64,000 bases of DNA, taken from positions 62,001 through 126,000 of the forward strand of contig DXCL01000026.1 in NCBI GenBank assembly GCA_019115995.1. Direction: 5' to 3'. The stretch comes from Candidatus Borkfalkia avistercoris (GTDB lineage: Bacteria; Bacillota; Clostridia; Christensenellales; Borkfalkiaceae). The translations under genes were made by a program, and so were the position numbers. The number at the start of each line of letters is the position of its first letter. The first letter of the stretch is position 1. The notes under the pieces are model-generated. The model saw nothing but the letters and a program-made list of their open reading frames with translations. It was not told the origin of the DNA and searched no databases. Positions 7,754-15,449 of the stretch are shown here, piece by piece.

Positions 7754-8602
7754 ATGAACGTTATCGAAAATAAGCGCTTCGGCTGCGAGCGCGACCTTTA
7801 CGGTTCGCGCGGACTCATCGTAAAAAATTGTCGGTTCGAAGGGCCGGAAGACGGGGAATCGGCGCTGAAAGAGAGCCGCGATATCATAGCCGAAAACTGT
7901 TATATGGATCTGCGCTATCCCTTTTGGCATATCGACGGCATAAAAATTTCAGGCGGGGAGATGACGAAAAACTGCCGCGCCGCGCTTTGGTATGACCGCG
8001 GCGTGGAGATTGTGGGCTGTAAAATGAACGGCATCAAAGCGCTCCGCGAGTGCAGCGATATTTTTCTGAACGAAGTGGAGGCGGATTCCCCCGAGTTCGG
8101 CTGGAAGTGCAGGGGCATTCGGATTTCGGGCGGCAGCATCTCATCGGAATACGCCTTTTTGGAGAGCGAAAATATCCGCGCCGATAAGATGAAGTTTGCG
8201 GGCAAATATTCCTTTCAATATACGAAAAACGTGAATATCGCAAATTCCGAGCTGAACACGAAAGACGCGTTCTGGCATGCCAAAAACGTTACCGTAACCG
8301 ACAGCGTTCTGAACGGGGAATATCTCGCGTGGTATTCAGACAGGCTCACGCTGATCAGATGCCATATCAAGGGCACGCAGCCGTTCTGCTATTGCAGGCG
8401 CCTCACGCTGATAGACTGTACGATGGAAGATTGCGACCTCGCGTTCGAATACAGCGACGTGAAAGCGGACATCAGGAGCGAGGTGCTTTCCGTAAAGAAC
8501 CCGCATAAGGGGCGCATCGTGGCGGATAAGATCGGGGAGATCATTCTTACGGATAACAGCGTTTATCCTGTCAAAGCGAAAATCGAAGAGAGAAACAAAT
8601 AA
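7754..8602 (+). CDS. DUF3737 family protein (predicted right-handed beta-helix)
   Basis: A 282-residue cytoplasmic protein of unknown role. It is built of short repeats of the type x-x-I-x-N/D-C-x-(L/F/M), for example IIAENCYMDLRYPFWHIDGIKISGGEMTKNCRAALWYDRGVEIVGCKMNG, in which each coil begins with a strand and ends in a small or Cys/Asn residue. This is the pattern of pectate-lyase-like beta-helices. No signal peptide is seen. Start 7754 has GGAG eight bases upstream; the longer in-frame extension to 7586 lies before the promoter and is excluded. It stands alone between its own promoter and terminator. Confidence 0.8.
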   Translation: MNVIENKRFGCERDLYGSRGLIVKNCRFEGPEDGESALKESRDIIAENCYMDLRYPFWHIDGIKISGGEMTKNCRAALWYDRGVEIVGCKMNGIKALRECSDIFLNEVEADSPEFGWKCRGIRISGGSISSEYAFLESENIRADKMKFAGKYSFQYTKNVNIANSELNTKDAFWHAKNVTVTDSVLNGEYLAWYSDRLTLIRCHIKGTQPFCYCRRLTLIDCTMEDCDLAFEYSDVKADIRSEVLSVKNPHKGRIVADKIGEIILTDNSVYPVKAKIEERNK

Positions 8603-8608
8603 AAATCA

Positions 8609-8648
8609 AGACGGAGTTCGCCGCATCGCGGCGAACTCCGTCTTTTTG
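8609..8648 (+). terminator. Strong intrinsic terminator of the DUF3737 gene
   Basis: A perfect 16-base-pair stem: AGACGGAGTTCGCCGC (8609-8624) with GCGGCGAACTCCGTCT (8628-8643), then TTTT. The 217 bases from 8603 to 8819 otherwise hold only the second hairpin at 8749. Confidence 0.92.
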
Positions 8649-8748
8649 TATAAGCTCTTTGTATATATTCTGACTGCTTTTATATTTCCGGATAAACAGT
8701 ATCTTTCAGGAACGCTGCAAAAGCGCCGCGATAAGTCAAAAGATTTGA

Positions 8749-8779
8749 AAAGCCCCGAAGTTCAATGCTTCGGGGCTTT
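8749..8779 (-). terminator. Hairpin terminator at the end of the GIY-YIG gene
   Basis: AAAGCCCCGAAG (8749-8760) and CTTCGGGGCTTT (8768-8779) form a perfect 12-pair stem. On the minus strand it follows the stop at 8820 and is followed by TTCAAATCTTTT, so it probably ends that gene. It may work weakly in both directions. Confidence 0.7.
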
Positions 8780-8819
8780 GGCGGAGCGGTGGTAACCTAA
8801 CATGAATATTATTATGTAA

Positions 8820-9620
8820 TTAACATTTAAGATTTGCAAACGGCAATCTCTTATGCCGCGACTTAAATTCATTAATTAAAACTGTTTCCATTTCTGTAGG
8901 ACTATCCCATGGTAAAAACCACATTTCCAAATCTTTGAAATTTTGTATTTGTGCTATAAGTCTCCCACCCCAAGCAGCAATAGGCTTACCGTTCCAAAAG
9001 TCAATATGTTCTTGCATACGCTTTTGAATGGTTCTATCCGTTTTCCCTATGTACAAAATTTCTGCGCCGTCTACCCAATTATCTTTCAATGTTTCCAACG
9101 AAACAGTAGGGTCTTTCCCCTTAAATCGTCCGGCTTTGCTGGTTTTTTCAAAATGAATTTCTTGAAAACTATTCGGTAGCACAATAATATAAACACCTTT
9201 TTGGTAAACACCACACGGCTTCCATAACTCACCTATACAGGAAGTCGATTTATCTATCGTTACATCATATTTTTTGTACAATTCAGCCTCTATTTCGGCT
9301 ATCGTTCCGCCATATTCAAAGTCTTTATCTAAAAATGTTTTCATAAGATTATATTCCTCTTCAAAATAAAAATCGTCATACGCATTTAACATATATCGTA
9401 ATATTATTTCAGCCTTTTCTTTTAATAAAACCGCCGATTGTTTATGTCTGATGTGATTTTTTACTTTATATACTGGACAGGGTTCAATTAAACCCTTTGT
9501 TATACATTCGTTACACAAACACCATTTAGCTTGGTAATGACGATTGTCGCAATGCAAACTAATATTATGCAAATCTTGTTCGAGAATCATTGTTCCGCAA
9601 TTTTTGCATCTGACAAACAA
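8820..9620 (-). CDS. Zinc-ribbon / GIY-YIG nuclease-like protein
   Basis: A 266-residue protein. The N-terminus has several Cys pairs (CKNCG near residue 5, CLCNEC near 34) that could bind zinc. The C-terminal half fits a GIY-YIG nuclease: GVYIIVLP supplies the first strand, ILYIGKTDRTIQKRMQEH the YIG strand with the catalytic Arg, METVLINEF the catalytic Glu, and FANLK the terminal Asn. About 50 residues separate the GIY and YIG strands, more than usual, so there is an insert. Base composition is clearly more AT-rich than neighbouring genes, which suggests recent transfer. It starts divergently from a serine-recombinase remnant and lies beside tRNA-Ser. A homing, restriction or defence role is possible; none can be shown. 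Confidence 0.75.
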   Translation of the reverse strand: MFVRCKNCGTMILEQDLHNISLHCDNRHYQAKWCLCNECITKGLIEPCPVYKVKNHIRHKQSAVLLKEKAEIILRYMLNAYDDFYFEEEYNLMKTFLDKDFEYGGTIAEIEAELYKKYDVTIDKSTSCIGELWKPCGVYQKGVYIIVLPNSFQEIHFEKTSKAGRFKGKDPTVSLETLKDNWVDGAEILYIGKTDRTIQKRMQEHIDFWNGKPIAAWGGRLIAQIQNFKDLEMWFLPWDSPTEMETVLINEFKSRHKRLPFANLKC

Positions 9621-9622
9621 GC

Positions 9623-9832
9623 ATGACCGCTATCGAAAACGGCGGCACGAGCAACACTGCGATGAAACGATTGCGAGAACTCGAAGAGAAAAATGCGGAA
9701 CTCGAAAAACAGATTCGCATAGAGCAATCTCATTCGGCGTTCAAACTCGACAGAAAGGAAATTGCTGACTTTTATAAATTCGCGTTGGAGCAAGAACCGA
9801 AAATGCCTGCAACACCTTTGATACAAAAATAA
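9623..9832 (+). pseudogene. Large serine recombinase, C-terminal remnant
   Basis: A 69-residue frame beginning AIENGGTSNTAMKRLRELEEKNAELEKQI and ending AFKLDRKEIADFYKFALEQE. This matches the C-terminal coiled-coil region of large serine recombinases (AIEQGI..STKxRLxELE..KxELE...LTKEQI..FL), but the catalytic resolvase domain, the recombinase domain and the zinc ribbon are absent. A stop codon lies in frame at 9611-9613, just upstream, and the ATG is two bases from the start of the divergent GIY-YIG gene. It is therefore a decayed piece of an integrase or transposon gene rather than a working enzyme. No ribosome site is visible. Confidence 0.7.
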
Positions 9833-9862
9833 CAGAGCCGCGGGTTCAAACGCGACTCTGTT
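9831..9862 (-). terminator. Terminator of the tRNA-Ser gene
   Basis: AACAGAGCCGCG (9831-9842) and CGCGACTCTGTT (9851-9862) form a 12-pair stem with one mismatch. On the minus strand it directly follows the tRNA and continues ATTTTTG, so it ends the tRNA transcript. Confidence 0.8.
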
Positions 9863-9950
9863 TGGCGGAAGGTGAGGGATTCGAACCCCCGGACCCTTGC
9901 AGGTCTTCAGTTTTCAAGACTGACGCCATCGACCACTCTGCCAACCTTCC
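9863..9950 (-). tRNA. tRNA-Ser (anticodon TGA)
   Basis: On the minus strand, acceptor arm GGAAGGT pairs with ACCTTCC, discriminator G is followed by an encoded CCA (plus 9863-9865). The anticodon stem TCAGT/ACTGA encloses loop CTTGAAA, giving anticodon TGA, which reads UCA. A long variable arm (GACCTGCAAGGGTC) marks class II tRNA-Ser, and the T-loop GGTTCGAATCC is canonical. Length is 88 with CCA. Mobile-element remains lie directly downstream of its 3' end. Confidence 0.97.
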
Positions 9951-9956
9951 GTATCG

Positions 9957-9983
9957 AAATGCCGAATCTTCGGCATTTTTTTA
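9957..9983 (+). terminator. Plus-strand intrinsic terminator between tRNA-Ser and its promoter
   Basis: AAATGCCGAA (9957-9966) and TTCGGCATTT (9969-9978) form a stem with T-run 9976-9982 on the plus strand. In the minus direction there is no U-tract after it, so it should not stop the tRNA transcript. It may block plus-strand readthrough from the accessory patch into the tRNA promoter region. Confidence 0.65.
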
Positions 9984-10081
9984 TTCAGTTCTGCGCTTTT
10001 GCAAATTTTCGCCGATCGGTTTCGATTGTGTTCTGAAACCGCCGCGATCGATCGACTTGCCGCATTTGCCAAATCTATACT

Positions 10082-10110
10082 ATTGTAACAAAGGCGGGGC
10101 GGTTTGTCAA
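10082..10110 (-). promoter_or_regulatory. Promoter of tRNA-Ser (minus strand)
   Basis: Reading the minus strand, TTGACA (plus 10105-10110) and TACAAT (plus 10082-10087) are 17 bases apart. It lies about 130 bases upstream of the tRNA and is divergent from the tyrA promoter, 33 bases away. Confidence 0.8.
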
Positions 10111-10142
10111 ATGTTTATAAGGTTTGCATGAGGCTGTTTTTC

Positions 10143-10171
10143 TTGACAAATCCGCAGAGTTTGGATATACT
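10143..10171 (+). promoter_or_regulatory. Promoter of tyrA
   Basis: TTGACA (10143-10148) and TATACT (10166-10171) with a 17-base spacer. The short leader contains a small GC hairpin (TGCCCG 10192-10197 with CGGGCA 10207-10212) without a T-run. Confidence 0.85.
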
Positions 10172-10233
10172 TTCTTCTAAATTGTAAAAAATGCCCGTAA
10201 CTCGGGCGGGCAGAGTGTGCAGAGGTTGTGCTT

Positions 10234-11049
10234 ATGAAAATTCTTGTTGCGGGATTGGGATTGATCGGCGGTTCGATGGCCAAGGCTTTAAAACGTTGCG
10301 GATATATTGCGGACGGCTTTGACAGGGAAAAAGTCGTTCGCGCGGCGATCGAAAGCGGCGCAGTCGCGGGAAAGGCGGGCGCGGTTTCCGATTACGACAT
10401 TGTGTTTGTAGCGCTTCCGCCCGACGCGGCAATGGATTTTATGGGGAATAACGAGTTCAAAGACGGCGCGATCGTCGCCGATATTTGCGGCGTAAAAGGG
10501 GTCATAGAGCAATTTGTATATGCCAGGGCGCGCAACTTTCGTTATGTGGGGTGCCACCCGATGGCGGGGAAAGAGGTCTCCGGATTTGCCAATTCGTGTG
10601 AAAATTTGTTCGACGGCGCGAGCATGATCGTTACGGAAAACGACAAAACAGACAGCGCCGCAGTCGCTTTGCTTGAAAAAATATTTTCGGAAATGGGCTT
10701 TTCGCGCATCGTTCGTTGCAGTGCCGGATATCACGACCAAAAAATTGCGTATACCTCTCAGTTGGCGCATATTGTGAGCAATGCGTATGTCAAAAGCCCG
10801 ACGGCGGACGGCTACGCGGGCTTTACCGGGGGGAGCTTTCAGGATATGACGCGCATCGCCGGGGTAGACGAAAATATTTGGACGAGGCTTTACTTTCTGA
10901 ACAGGCAGAACATCGCGGAAGAATTGCGGCGGCTGATCGACGGGCTCGAAAAATACGAGAACGCGCTGACGGAGGGCAACGAGCAGGAACTTGCGCGCCT
11001 GCTGCGGGAGGGGCGGCTCCGCAAAGAGGCGCTCGACGATCAAAAGTAG
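10234..11049 (+). CDS. tyrA: Prephenate dehydrogenase
   Basis: A 271-residue cytoplasmic NAD(P) enzyme that oxidatively decarboxylates prephenate to 4-hydroxyphenylpyruvate for tyrosine synthesis. The Rossmann motif GLGLIGGSMAKAL is at residues 8-20, VADICGVKG and GCHPMAGKEVSGF form the substrate-binding part, and YTSQLAHIVSNA and GGSFQDMTRIA lie in the helical dimer domain. No ACT or chorismate mutase domain is attached. Start 10234 (MKILVAG) is preferred to the GTG at 10228 because AGAGG lies eight bases before it. The shikimate genes follow about 5.5 kb downstream on the same strand. Confidence 0.93.
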   Translation: MKILVAGLGLIGGSMAKALKRCGYIADGFDREKVVRAAIESGAVAGKAGAVSDYDIVFVALPPDAAMDFMGNNEFKDGAIVADICGVKGVIEQFVYARARNFRYVGCHPMAGKEVSGFANSCENLFDGASMIVTENDKTDSAAVALLEKIFSEMGFSRIVRCSAGYHDQKIAYTSQLAHIVSNAYVKSPTADGYAGFTGGSFQDMTRIAGVDENIWTRLYFLNRQNIAEELRRLIDGLEKYENALTEGNEQELARLLREGRLRKEALDDQK

Positions 11050-11080
11050 ATCCGTGCATTTTTAAATCGCGCGCATTTAT

Positions 11081-11109
11081 TTTACAATGGAACAGAATTG
11101 TGGTATAAT
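11081..11109 (+). promoter_or_regulatory. Promoter before the DUF1934 gene
   Basis: TTTACA (11081-11086) and TATAAT (11104-11109), 17-base spacer, TG extension at 11101-11102. No further promoter of similar quality was noticed before the long gene run ending at 22496, so a large transcript is possible. Confidence 0.8.
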
Positions 11110-11153
11110 TATTTTGCAATGCGGGTTTTTCTGCGGTGCGGCAATGATTTCAG

Positions 11154-11549
11154 ATGAAAAGATTTACAATAATTTTGAAAGCGGAATCGGAGGGGGAGCG
11201 CGAAGTCGTTTCCGCGGCTGCCGAATGTGTGGAGCAAAAGGAGGGCGCAGATTTTCTTTTTTCGGGGAAGAACTGCCGTTATTGCGTACATATCGGAGAC
11301 GCCGTTCATATCGAGAGGACGGGGGATATTTCTTATAAGCTGTCTCTCGATACGCATCGGCGCACTGCAACGACGATCCGTACGCCTTACGGGGAACTGC
11401 CCGCAGAGGTCGCGGCGGAGCGCCTTCGCATACGCGAGCGCGACGGTTCTTTTTTCGTTTCAGCCGATTACGTTTTGTTTTTTCCGAATTTTTCACAAAA
11501 ACACAGCATATTTTTTATGGCAAAAAGAGACGGCGTGCCGCCTCAATAA
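11154..11549 (+). CDS. DUF1934 (YwiB-like) small beta-barrel protein
   Basis: A 131-residue protein. The order of strands, GEREVVSAAAECVEQKEGADFLFSG, HIERTGDISYKLSLDTHRRTATTIRTPYGELPAEVAAERLRI and SFFVSADYVLFF, with the TPYG signature matches DUF1934, a lipocalin-like small barrel of unknown function. The start is uncertain because there is no clear ribosome site before ATG 11154; residue content upstream in frame does not improve the match. It is the first gene of the 11-22 kb run. Confidence 0.7.
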   Translation: MKRFTIILKAESEGEREVVSAAAECVEQKEGADFLFSGKNCRYCVHIGDAVHIERTGDISYKLSLDTHRRTATTIRTPYGELPAEVAAERLRIRERDGSFFVSADYVLFFPNFSQKHSIFFMAKRDGVPPQ

Positions 11550-11571
11550 TATAAGGCAATAGGGAGGGAAA

Positions 11572-12210
11572 ATGAAAATCGAGTACTTAGGGCATTCCTG
11601 CTTTGTTTTGTCAAACGGAAGAGTCCGCTTTTTGACCGACCCGTTTTCGGGAATCGGTTATGAGATGCCGCCGGTTTCGGCGGATTACGTAACGCTCAGC
11701 CACGATCATTTCGATCACAACTACACGGCAGGCGTAAAAGGCTGCAAAAAGGTTTTTTGCGAAGCCGGGGAATATGAAGCGGGCGGCGTAAGACTTCGCG
11801 GCATTCCGTGCTGGCACGACAGCGTGCACGGCGGTAAACGCGGCGGGGTGGTCGCGTTTGAATTTGATTTCGGCGGGGTAAAAGTGTGTCATCTCGGCGA
11901 TCTCGGGGAAAGTTTTTCCGAAGAGACTGCCGCAAAGTTCGGCTGTCCCGATATCTTGTTGATTCCGGTCGGCGGCAATTATACGATCGACGCGCGCGAA
12001 GCCGTGCGCTATATCCGGGCGATACGCCCGAAAGTCGTCGTTCCGATGCACTACCGTACGGAAAAGTGTGCGCTTGACATCGCGCCCCTTTCTGAATTTA
12101 TAAAAGCTTTCGGAGAAGACAAGTTCGTTCCGGTCACGGCTTTTGACAGTAAAGATTTAGATGCCTATGCAGGGAAAGCCGTTGTGCCGGAGGTGTTGCT
12201 ACATGTATGA
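11572..12210 (+). CDS. Metallo-beta-lactamase-fold hydrolase (UPF0173/UlaG-like)
   Basis: A 212-residue cytoplasmic metal hydrolase. It begins MKIEYLGHSCFVL, the family start, followed by the metal motif LSHDHFDHN (HxHxDH with the first His kept as SHDHFDH), then CHLGDLGE and VVPMHYRT, which supply further ligands. Substrate is unknown; relatives are often annotated as L-ascorbate lactonase-like or general Zn-dependent hydrolases. GGGAGG precedes the ATG. Its last eight bases overlap the start of rho, so the two are co-transcribed. Confidence 0.85.
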   Translation: MKIEYLGHSCFVLSNGRVRFLTDPFSGIGYEMPPVSADYVTLSHDHFDHNYTAGVKGCKKVFCEAGEYEAGGVRLRGIPCWHDSVHGGKRGGVVAFEFDFGGVKVCHLGDLGESFSEETAAKFGCPDILLIPVGGNYTIDAREAVRYIRAIRPKVVVPMHYRTEKCALDIAPLSEFIKAFGEDKFVPVTAFDSKDLDAYAGKAVVPEVLLHV

Positions 12211-13678
12211 TATTGCAGAAAAATATGCGTCGGCTTATGAATATATAGACGGGCTCAGCGTTTATGAAGTCCGTAACATTGCGCGCGAATTGGGCGTGCG
12301 CTCTCCCACGACCGCAAAAAAGGGTGAGCTGGTGGGGTTGATCATCGGGGTGCTTTCGGGCAGCTTTTCTCCCGAACGCAAAACGACGAACAAGGGCGCT
12401 CCGCCGAAGGGGGCAAAGGTGCCCGACGCCGTGATACAGGAAATAAAGAAGCGCATTCAGGAAGCGGACAGCGATCGTGTCTATCCCGAGCCGCGGGAGG
12501 GGGACGAGGGCATAGAACTGAACTTTCACGATTCGGGAGAATCGGAGGGAGAGCGCGGCTTTGACGATATTTACGGCGGCGTGCTCGAAATGCACCCGCA
12601 GGGTTACGGCTTTCTGCGCGCGGAAAACTGCGAGCCCGGCAAAAAGGACGTTTTTGTTCCCGGGCCGGTCATTCGCAGATACGGCCTTCGCAGCGGCGAT
12701 TATGTGCATTGTTACGTCAGGCAGAACAGGGAGAGCGGTTCTCCCGCCGTGGAAGAGATCGTATCCGTCAACGGAAAATTCGTAAAGGGAGAAATTGCGC
12801 GCAGAGATTTTGACGAAATGACGCCGCGCTATCCCGATACGCGCATCGAGCTGGGGAACAGCGGAAAGCTGTCTTTGCGGTGCATCGATCTGATGTGCCC
12901 GATCGGAAAGGGACAGCGGGGGCTGATCGTTTCGCCGCCGAAGGCCGGCAAAACGACCCTGCTGAAAGACATTGCGGGCGCGATCGCCGTGGAATACACG
13001 AATATCCATCTGATCATTCTCCTTATAGACGAACGCCCCGAAGAAGTGACGGACATCAAGGAGAGCATTCCGCAGGCGGAGATCGTATATTCCACTTTCG
13101 ACGAATCCCCCGAGCATCATGTAGGCGTTTCAAAGCTGATACTCGACAGGGCGAAGCGGCTTGCCGAAGGCGGGCGCGACGTGGTGATCTTGCTCGATTC
13201 GATCACCAAGCTTGCGCGCGCATACAACAACGTCGTCGCGCCGTCGGGAAAGATCCTTTCGGGCGGGCTGGATCCCGCCGCGCTCACGGCGCCCAAAAAG
13301 TTTTTCGGTTCGGCGCGCTGTTTCCAGGAAGGCGGCTCTCTCACGATCTTGGCGACCGCCCTCGTAGATACGGGCAGCCGCATGGACGACGTGATCTACG
13401 AGGAATTTAAGGGCACCGGCAATATGGAAATACATCTTTCCCGCGAGCTTGCCGAAAGGCGCATATTTCCCGCCATCGACGTGTACCGTTCCGGCACGCG
13501 CAAAGAAGAGCTCTTGCTGGACGCGGAAGAGCTCGCCTGCGCCTATGCCGTCCGCCGTGCGTTTGCAAAGGAGAACGCGACGGAAGGGCTGTTCGAACTG
13601 ATGAAAAAGACAAAGAGCAATCGAGACCTCGCCGCGACCGTCGGCGAATGGTCGAAAACATATAAAGCACAGAGGTGA
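12203..13678 (+). CDS. rho: Transcription termination factor Rho
   Basis: A 491-residue hexameric RNA helicase that ends transcripts at Rho sites. Domains in order: helical Rho_N (YEVRNIARELGVRSPTTAKKGELV), an acidic linker of about 70 residues rich in E, D, G and S, an OB/cold-shock RNA-binding domain (GVLEMHPQGYGFLRAENCEPGKKDVFVPGPVIRRYGLRSGDYV), then the RecA-type motor with Walker A PPKAGKTTLLKD and Walker B VVILLDSITKLARAYN. The arm SARCFQEGGSLTILATALVDTGSRMDDVIYEEFKGTGN is highly conserved. The start at 12203 has GGAGGTG seven bases before it; an earlier in-frame ATG at 12161 lies inside the previous gene. The linker makes it longer than E. coli Rho (419 residues). Confidence 0.95.
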   Translation: MYDIAEKYASAYEYIDGLSVYEVRNIARELGVRSPTTAKKGELVGLIIGVLSGSFSPERKTTNKGAPPKGAKVPDAVIQEIKKRIQEADSDRVYPEPREGDEGIELNFHDSGESEGERGFDDIYGGVLEMHPQGYGFLRAENCEPGKKDVFVPGPVIRRYGLRSGDYVHCYVRQNRESGSPAVEEIVSVNGKFVKGEIARRDFDEMTPRYPDTRIELGNSGKLSLRCIDLMCPIGKGQRGLIVSPPKAGKTTLLKDIAGAIAVEYTNIHLIILLIDERPEEVTDIKESIPQAEIVYSTFDESPEHHVGVSKLILDRAKRLAEGGRDVVILLDSITKLARAYNNVVAPSGKILSGGLDPAALTAPKKFFGSARCFQEGGSLTILATALVDTGSRMDDVIYEEFKGTGNMEIHLSRELAERRIFPAIDVYRSGTRKEELLLDAEELACAYAVRRAFAKENATEGLFELMKKTKSNRDLAATVGEWSKTYKAQR

Positions 13679-13685
13679 AAGAAAA

Positions 13686-14645
13686 ATGCACTATTATGTA
13701 GGGATCGACTTCGGCGGCATGAGCGCGAAGGCAGGGCTTTTCGACGATAAGTCGAAGATGATCGCAAAAGATACCGTAAAGACCTCAAAAGACGATAATT
13801 ACGTCACGACGGTAGCAAAAATGGCGCAGCTCGTTAAAAAGATCTGCGCGGATAACGGCGTATCGCTGAAAGACGTAAAGCGCGTGGGGCTCGCCTCTCC
13901 CGGCGTTATAGACAGTAAGGAGGGCGTCGTCGTCCGTTGGGGCAATTATAACTGGTCGGACAGGCCTTTGGCAAAGGATATGCAGGCAGCTGTCGGCACG
14001 GAGGTCCGCGTGGTCAACGACGCGAACGCCGCCGCATACGGCGAGGCAGTTTACGGCGCGGGAAAAGCGTATAAAGACAGCATTTTCCTGACGCTCGGCA
14101 CGGGTATCGGCAGCGGCATCATTCTCGGCGGAAAGCTCTACGAGGGATCGATGGGCGCGGGCGCGGAGGCCGGGCACATGGTCATTCAGGTAGGCGGCGT
14201 GCCCTGCGGCTGCGGGCGCAAAGGCTGCTTCGAGCAATACGCTTCCGCTTCGGCGCTGATTCGCGACACAAAGAAAGCGATGTTCGAAGACAAAGAGAGC
14301 GCCATGTGGGAACTTACGGGCAGAGATCCCGAAAAGGTTGACGGAAAAACGGCTTTTGCCGCGGCAAAAGCGGGAGATGCCGCCGCGCAGACGGTCGTCA
14401 AAAATTATATCATGTATCTCGGAGAGGGTATACTCAATCTCGTAAACATCTTCCGCCCGGAGGCGATCATTCTCGGCGGCGGCGTGTGCAACGAGGGCGA
14501 ATATCTGCTCGCTCCCCTCAGAAAGTATATTGCAGAGCGCCTGTATGTGGGCAGCGACCGCGTGCCTTTGGCGCTCAACCGCGCCGCGCTCGGCAACGAT
14601 GCGGGCATTTACGGCGCCCTTGCGTTCGCTATGGACTGGGAGTAA
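13686..14645 (+). CDS. ROK-family sugar kinase (glucokinase-like)
   Basis: A 319-residue ATP-dependent sugar kinase. The phosphate-binding motif IDFGGMSAKAGLFD is at the start, RVVNDANAAAYGEA carries the catalytic Asp, LTLGTGIGSGIILGG follows, and AGHMVIQVGGVPCGCGRKGCFEQYASA is the ROK zinc site with its Cys cluster. The substrate is probably glucose or a related sugar, but ROK members also include N-acetylmannosamine and fructose kinases. It starts seven bases after rho and ends directly against the patatin gene, so it belongs to this operon-like run. Confidence 0.9.
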   Translation: MHYYVGIDFGGMSAKAGLFDDKSKMIAKDTVKTSKDDNYVTTVAKMAQLVKKICADNGVSLKDVKRVGLASPGVIDSKEGVVVRWGNYNWSDRPLAKDMQAAVGTEVRVVNDANAAAYGEAVYGAGKAYKDSIFLTLGTGIGSGIILGGKLYEGSMGAGAEAGHMVIQVGGVPCGCGRKGCFEQYASASALIRDTKKAMFEDKESAMWELTGRDPEKVDGKTAFAAAKAGDAAAQTVVKNYIMYLGEGILNLVNIFRPEAIILGGGVCNEGEYLLAPLRKYIAERLYVGSDRVPLALNRAALGNDAGIYGALAFAMDWE

Positions 14646-15410
14646 ATGTTTAAGAATAAAAAGAGGCTCGCCGTTGCGCTCGGCAGCGGCGGGGCGAAGG
14701 GCATGGCGCACGTCGGTGCGCTCATGGCGCTGGAAGAGCGCGGTATTCGTTTCGACGCCGTTGCGGGAACCTCCATCGGGAGCATCGTCGGCGCGCTGTA
14801 CGCGAAGGGGTATTCCCCGACGGATATTTCCGAACTTCTCAGCCGCCTGGATCTGAAAAATATAGCCCTTTCCGTTTTGGCGGCGGGTTCGGTCGCTCCG
14901 GTACGCGCCGCTCTGGACGTCATGCTCGACGAGAGCGATTTTTCGCAGCTCGCCAAACCGTTCGCGGCTGTCGCAACGGACGCGGAGAGCGGGGAAGAGG
15001 TCGTGTTGCGCGAGGGGAACGTTGCCGAGGCGATACTCGCTTCCTCTGCGATGCCGCCGTTTTTCAAGGGAGTGGCGATCGGAGGAAGGGTGCTTTCAGA
15101 CGGCGCTTTCGTGAACGCCGTGCCCGCAGACGCAGCCCGATCTCTCGGCGCGGATTTCGTCCTGGGCGTTTCGCTTTCGCCGGCTTCCGCCTACGAAAGG
15201 AGCGAATTTATCGTGCGCGGCGGGCAGAAAAAGACTGTTTTTCAACGCGGCATAAAAGATTGCGATTATCTGTTGGAGCCCGATCTTTCGCATTTTACGG
15301 CAACAGACGTTCTGTCTTCGTCCGTGATTTACGACATCGGTTACGACTGTGCCGCGCGCCATGCGGACGATATTTTGGCAGCCATGCGCGCAAAGCGCGT
15401 AAAAATCTGA
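14646..15410 (+). CDS. Patatin-like phospholipase (RssA/YlbK-like)
   Basis: A 254-residue serine esterase with a Ser-Asp dyad. The oxyanion hole is GSGGAKGMAHVG, the nucleophile lies in GTSIGS (GxSxG), and the catalytic Asp in DGAFVNAVP (DG motif). The family releases fatty acids from phospholipids or lysophospholipids. There is no signal peptide, so it is probably cytoplasmic or peripheral at the membrane. The ATG immediately follows the TAA of the ROK gene. Confidence 0.9.
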   Translation: MFKNKKRLAVALGSGGAKGMAHVGALMALEERGIRFDAVAGTSIGSIVGALYAKGYSPTDISELLSRLDLKNIALSVLAAGSVAPVRAALDVMLDESDFSQLAKPFAAVATDAESGEEVVLREGNVAEAILASSAMPPFFKGVAIGGRVLSDGAFVNAVPADAARSLGADFVLGVSLSPASAYERSEFIVRGGQKKTVFQRGIKDCDYLLEPDLSHFTATDVLSSSVIYDIGYDCAARHADDILAAMRAKRVKI

Positions 15411-15449
15411 CGAAAGGGTATTATACACTACGGATAAAGCGGATCGCCG

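Noticed and set aside
8777..8785. A proven attachment site for an integrated element
   Set aside because: The nine-base match with the tRNA 3' end is short and flanking bases do not match, so it is kept only as a hint.
9623..9832. An intact recombinase or transposase gene
   Set aside because: Only the C-terminal coiled part is present and a stop lies just upstream in frame; the catalytic domain is missing.
9862..10131. An 89-codon frame starting MAEGEGFEPPDPCRSSVFKTD
   Set aside because: This is the classic false frame read antisense across a tRNA-Ser gene; the tRNA cloverleaf with anticodon TGA is clear on the minus strand.
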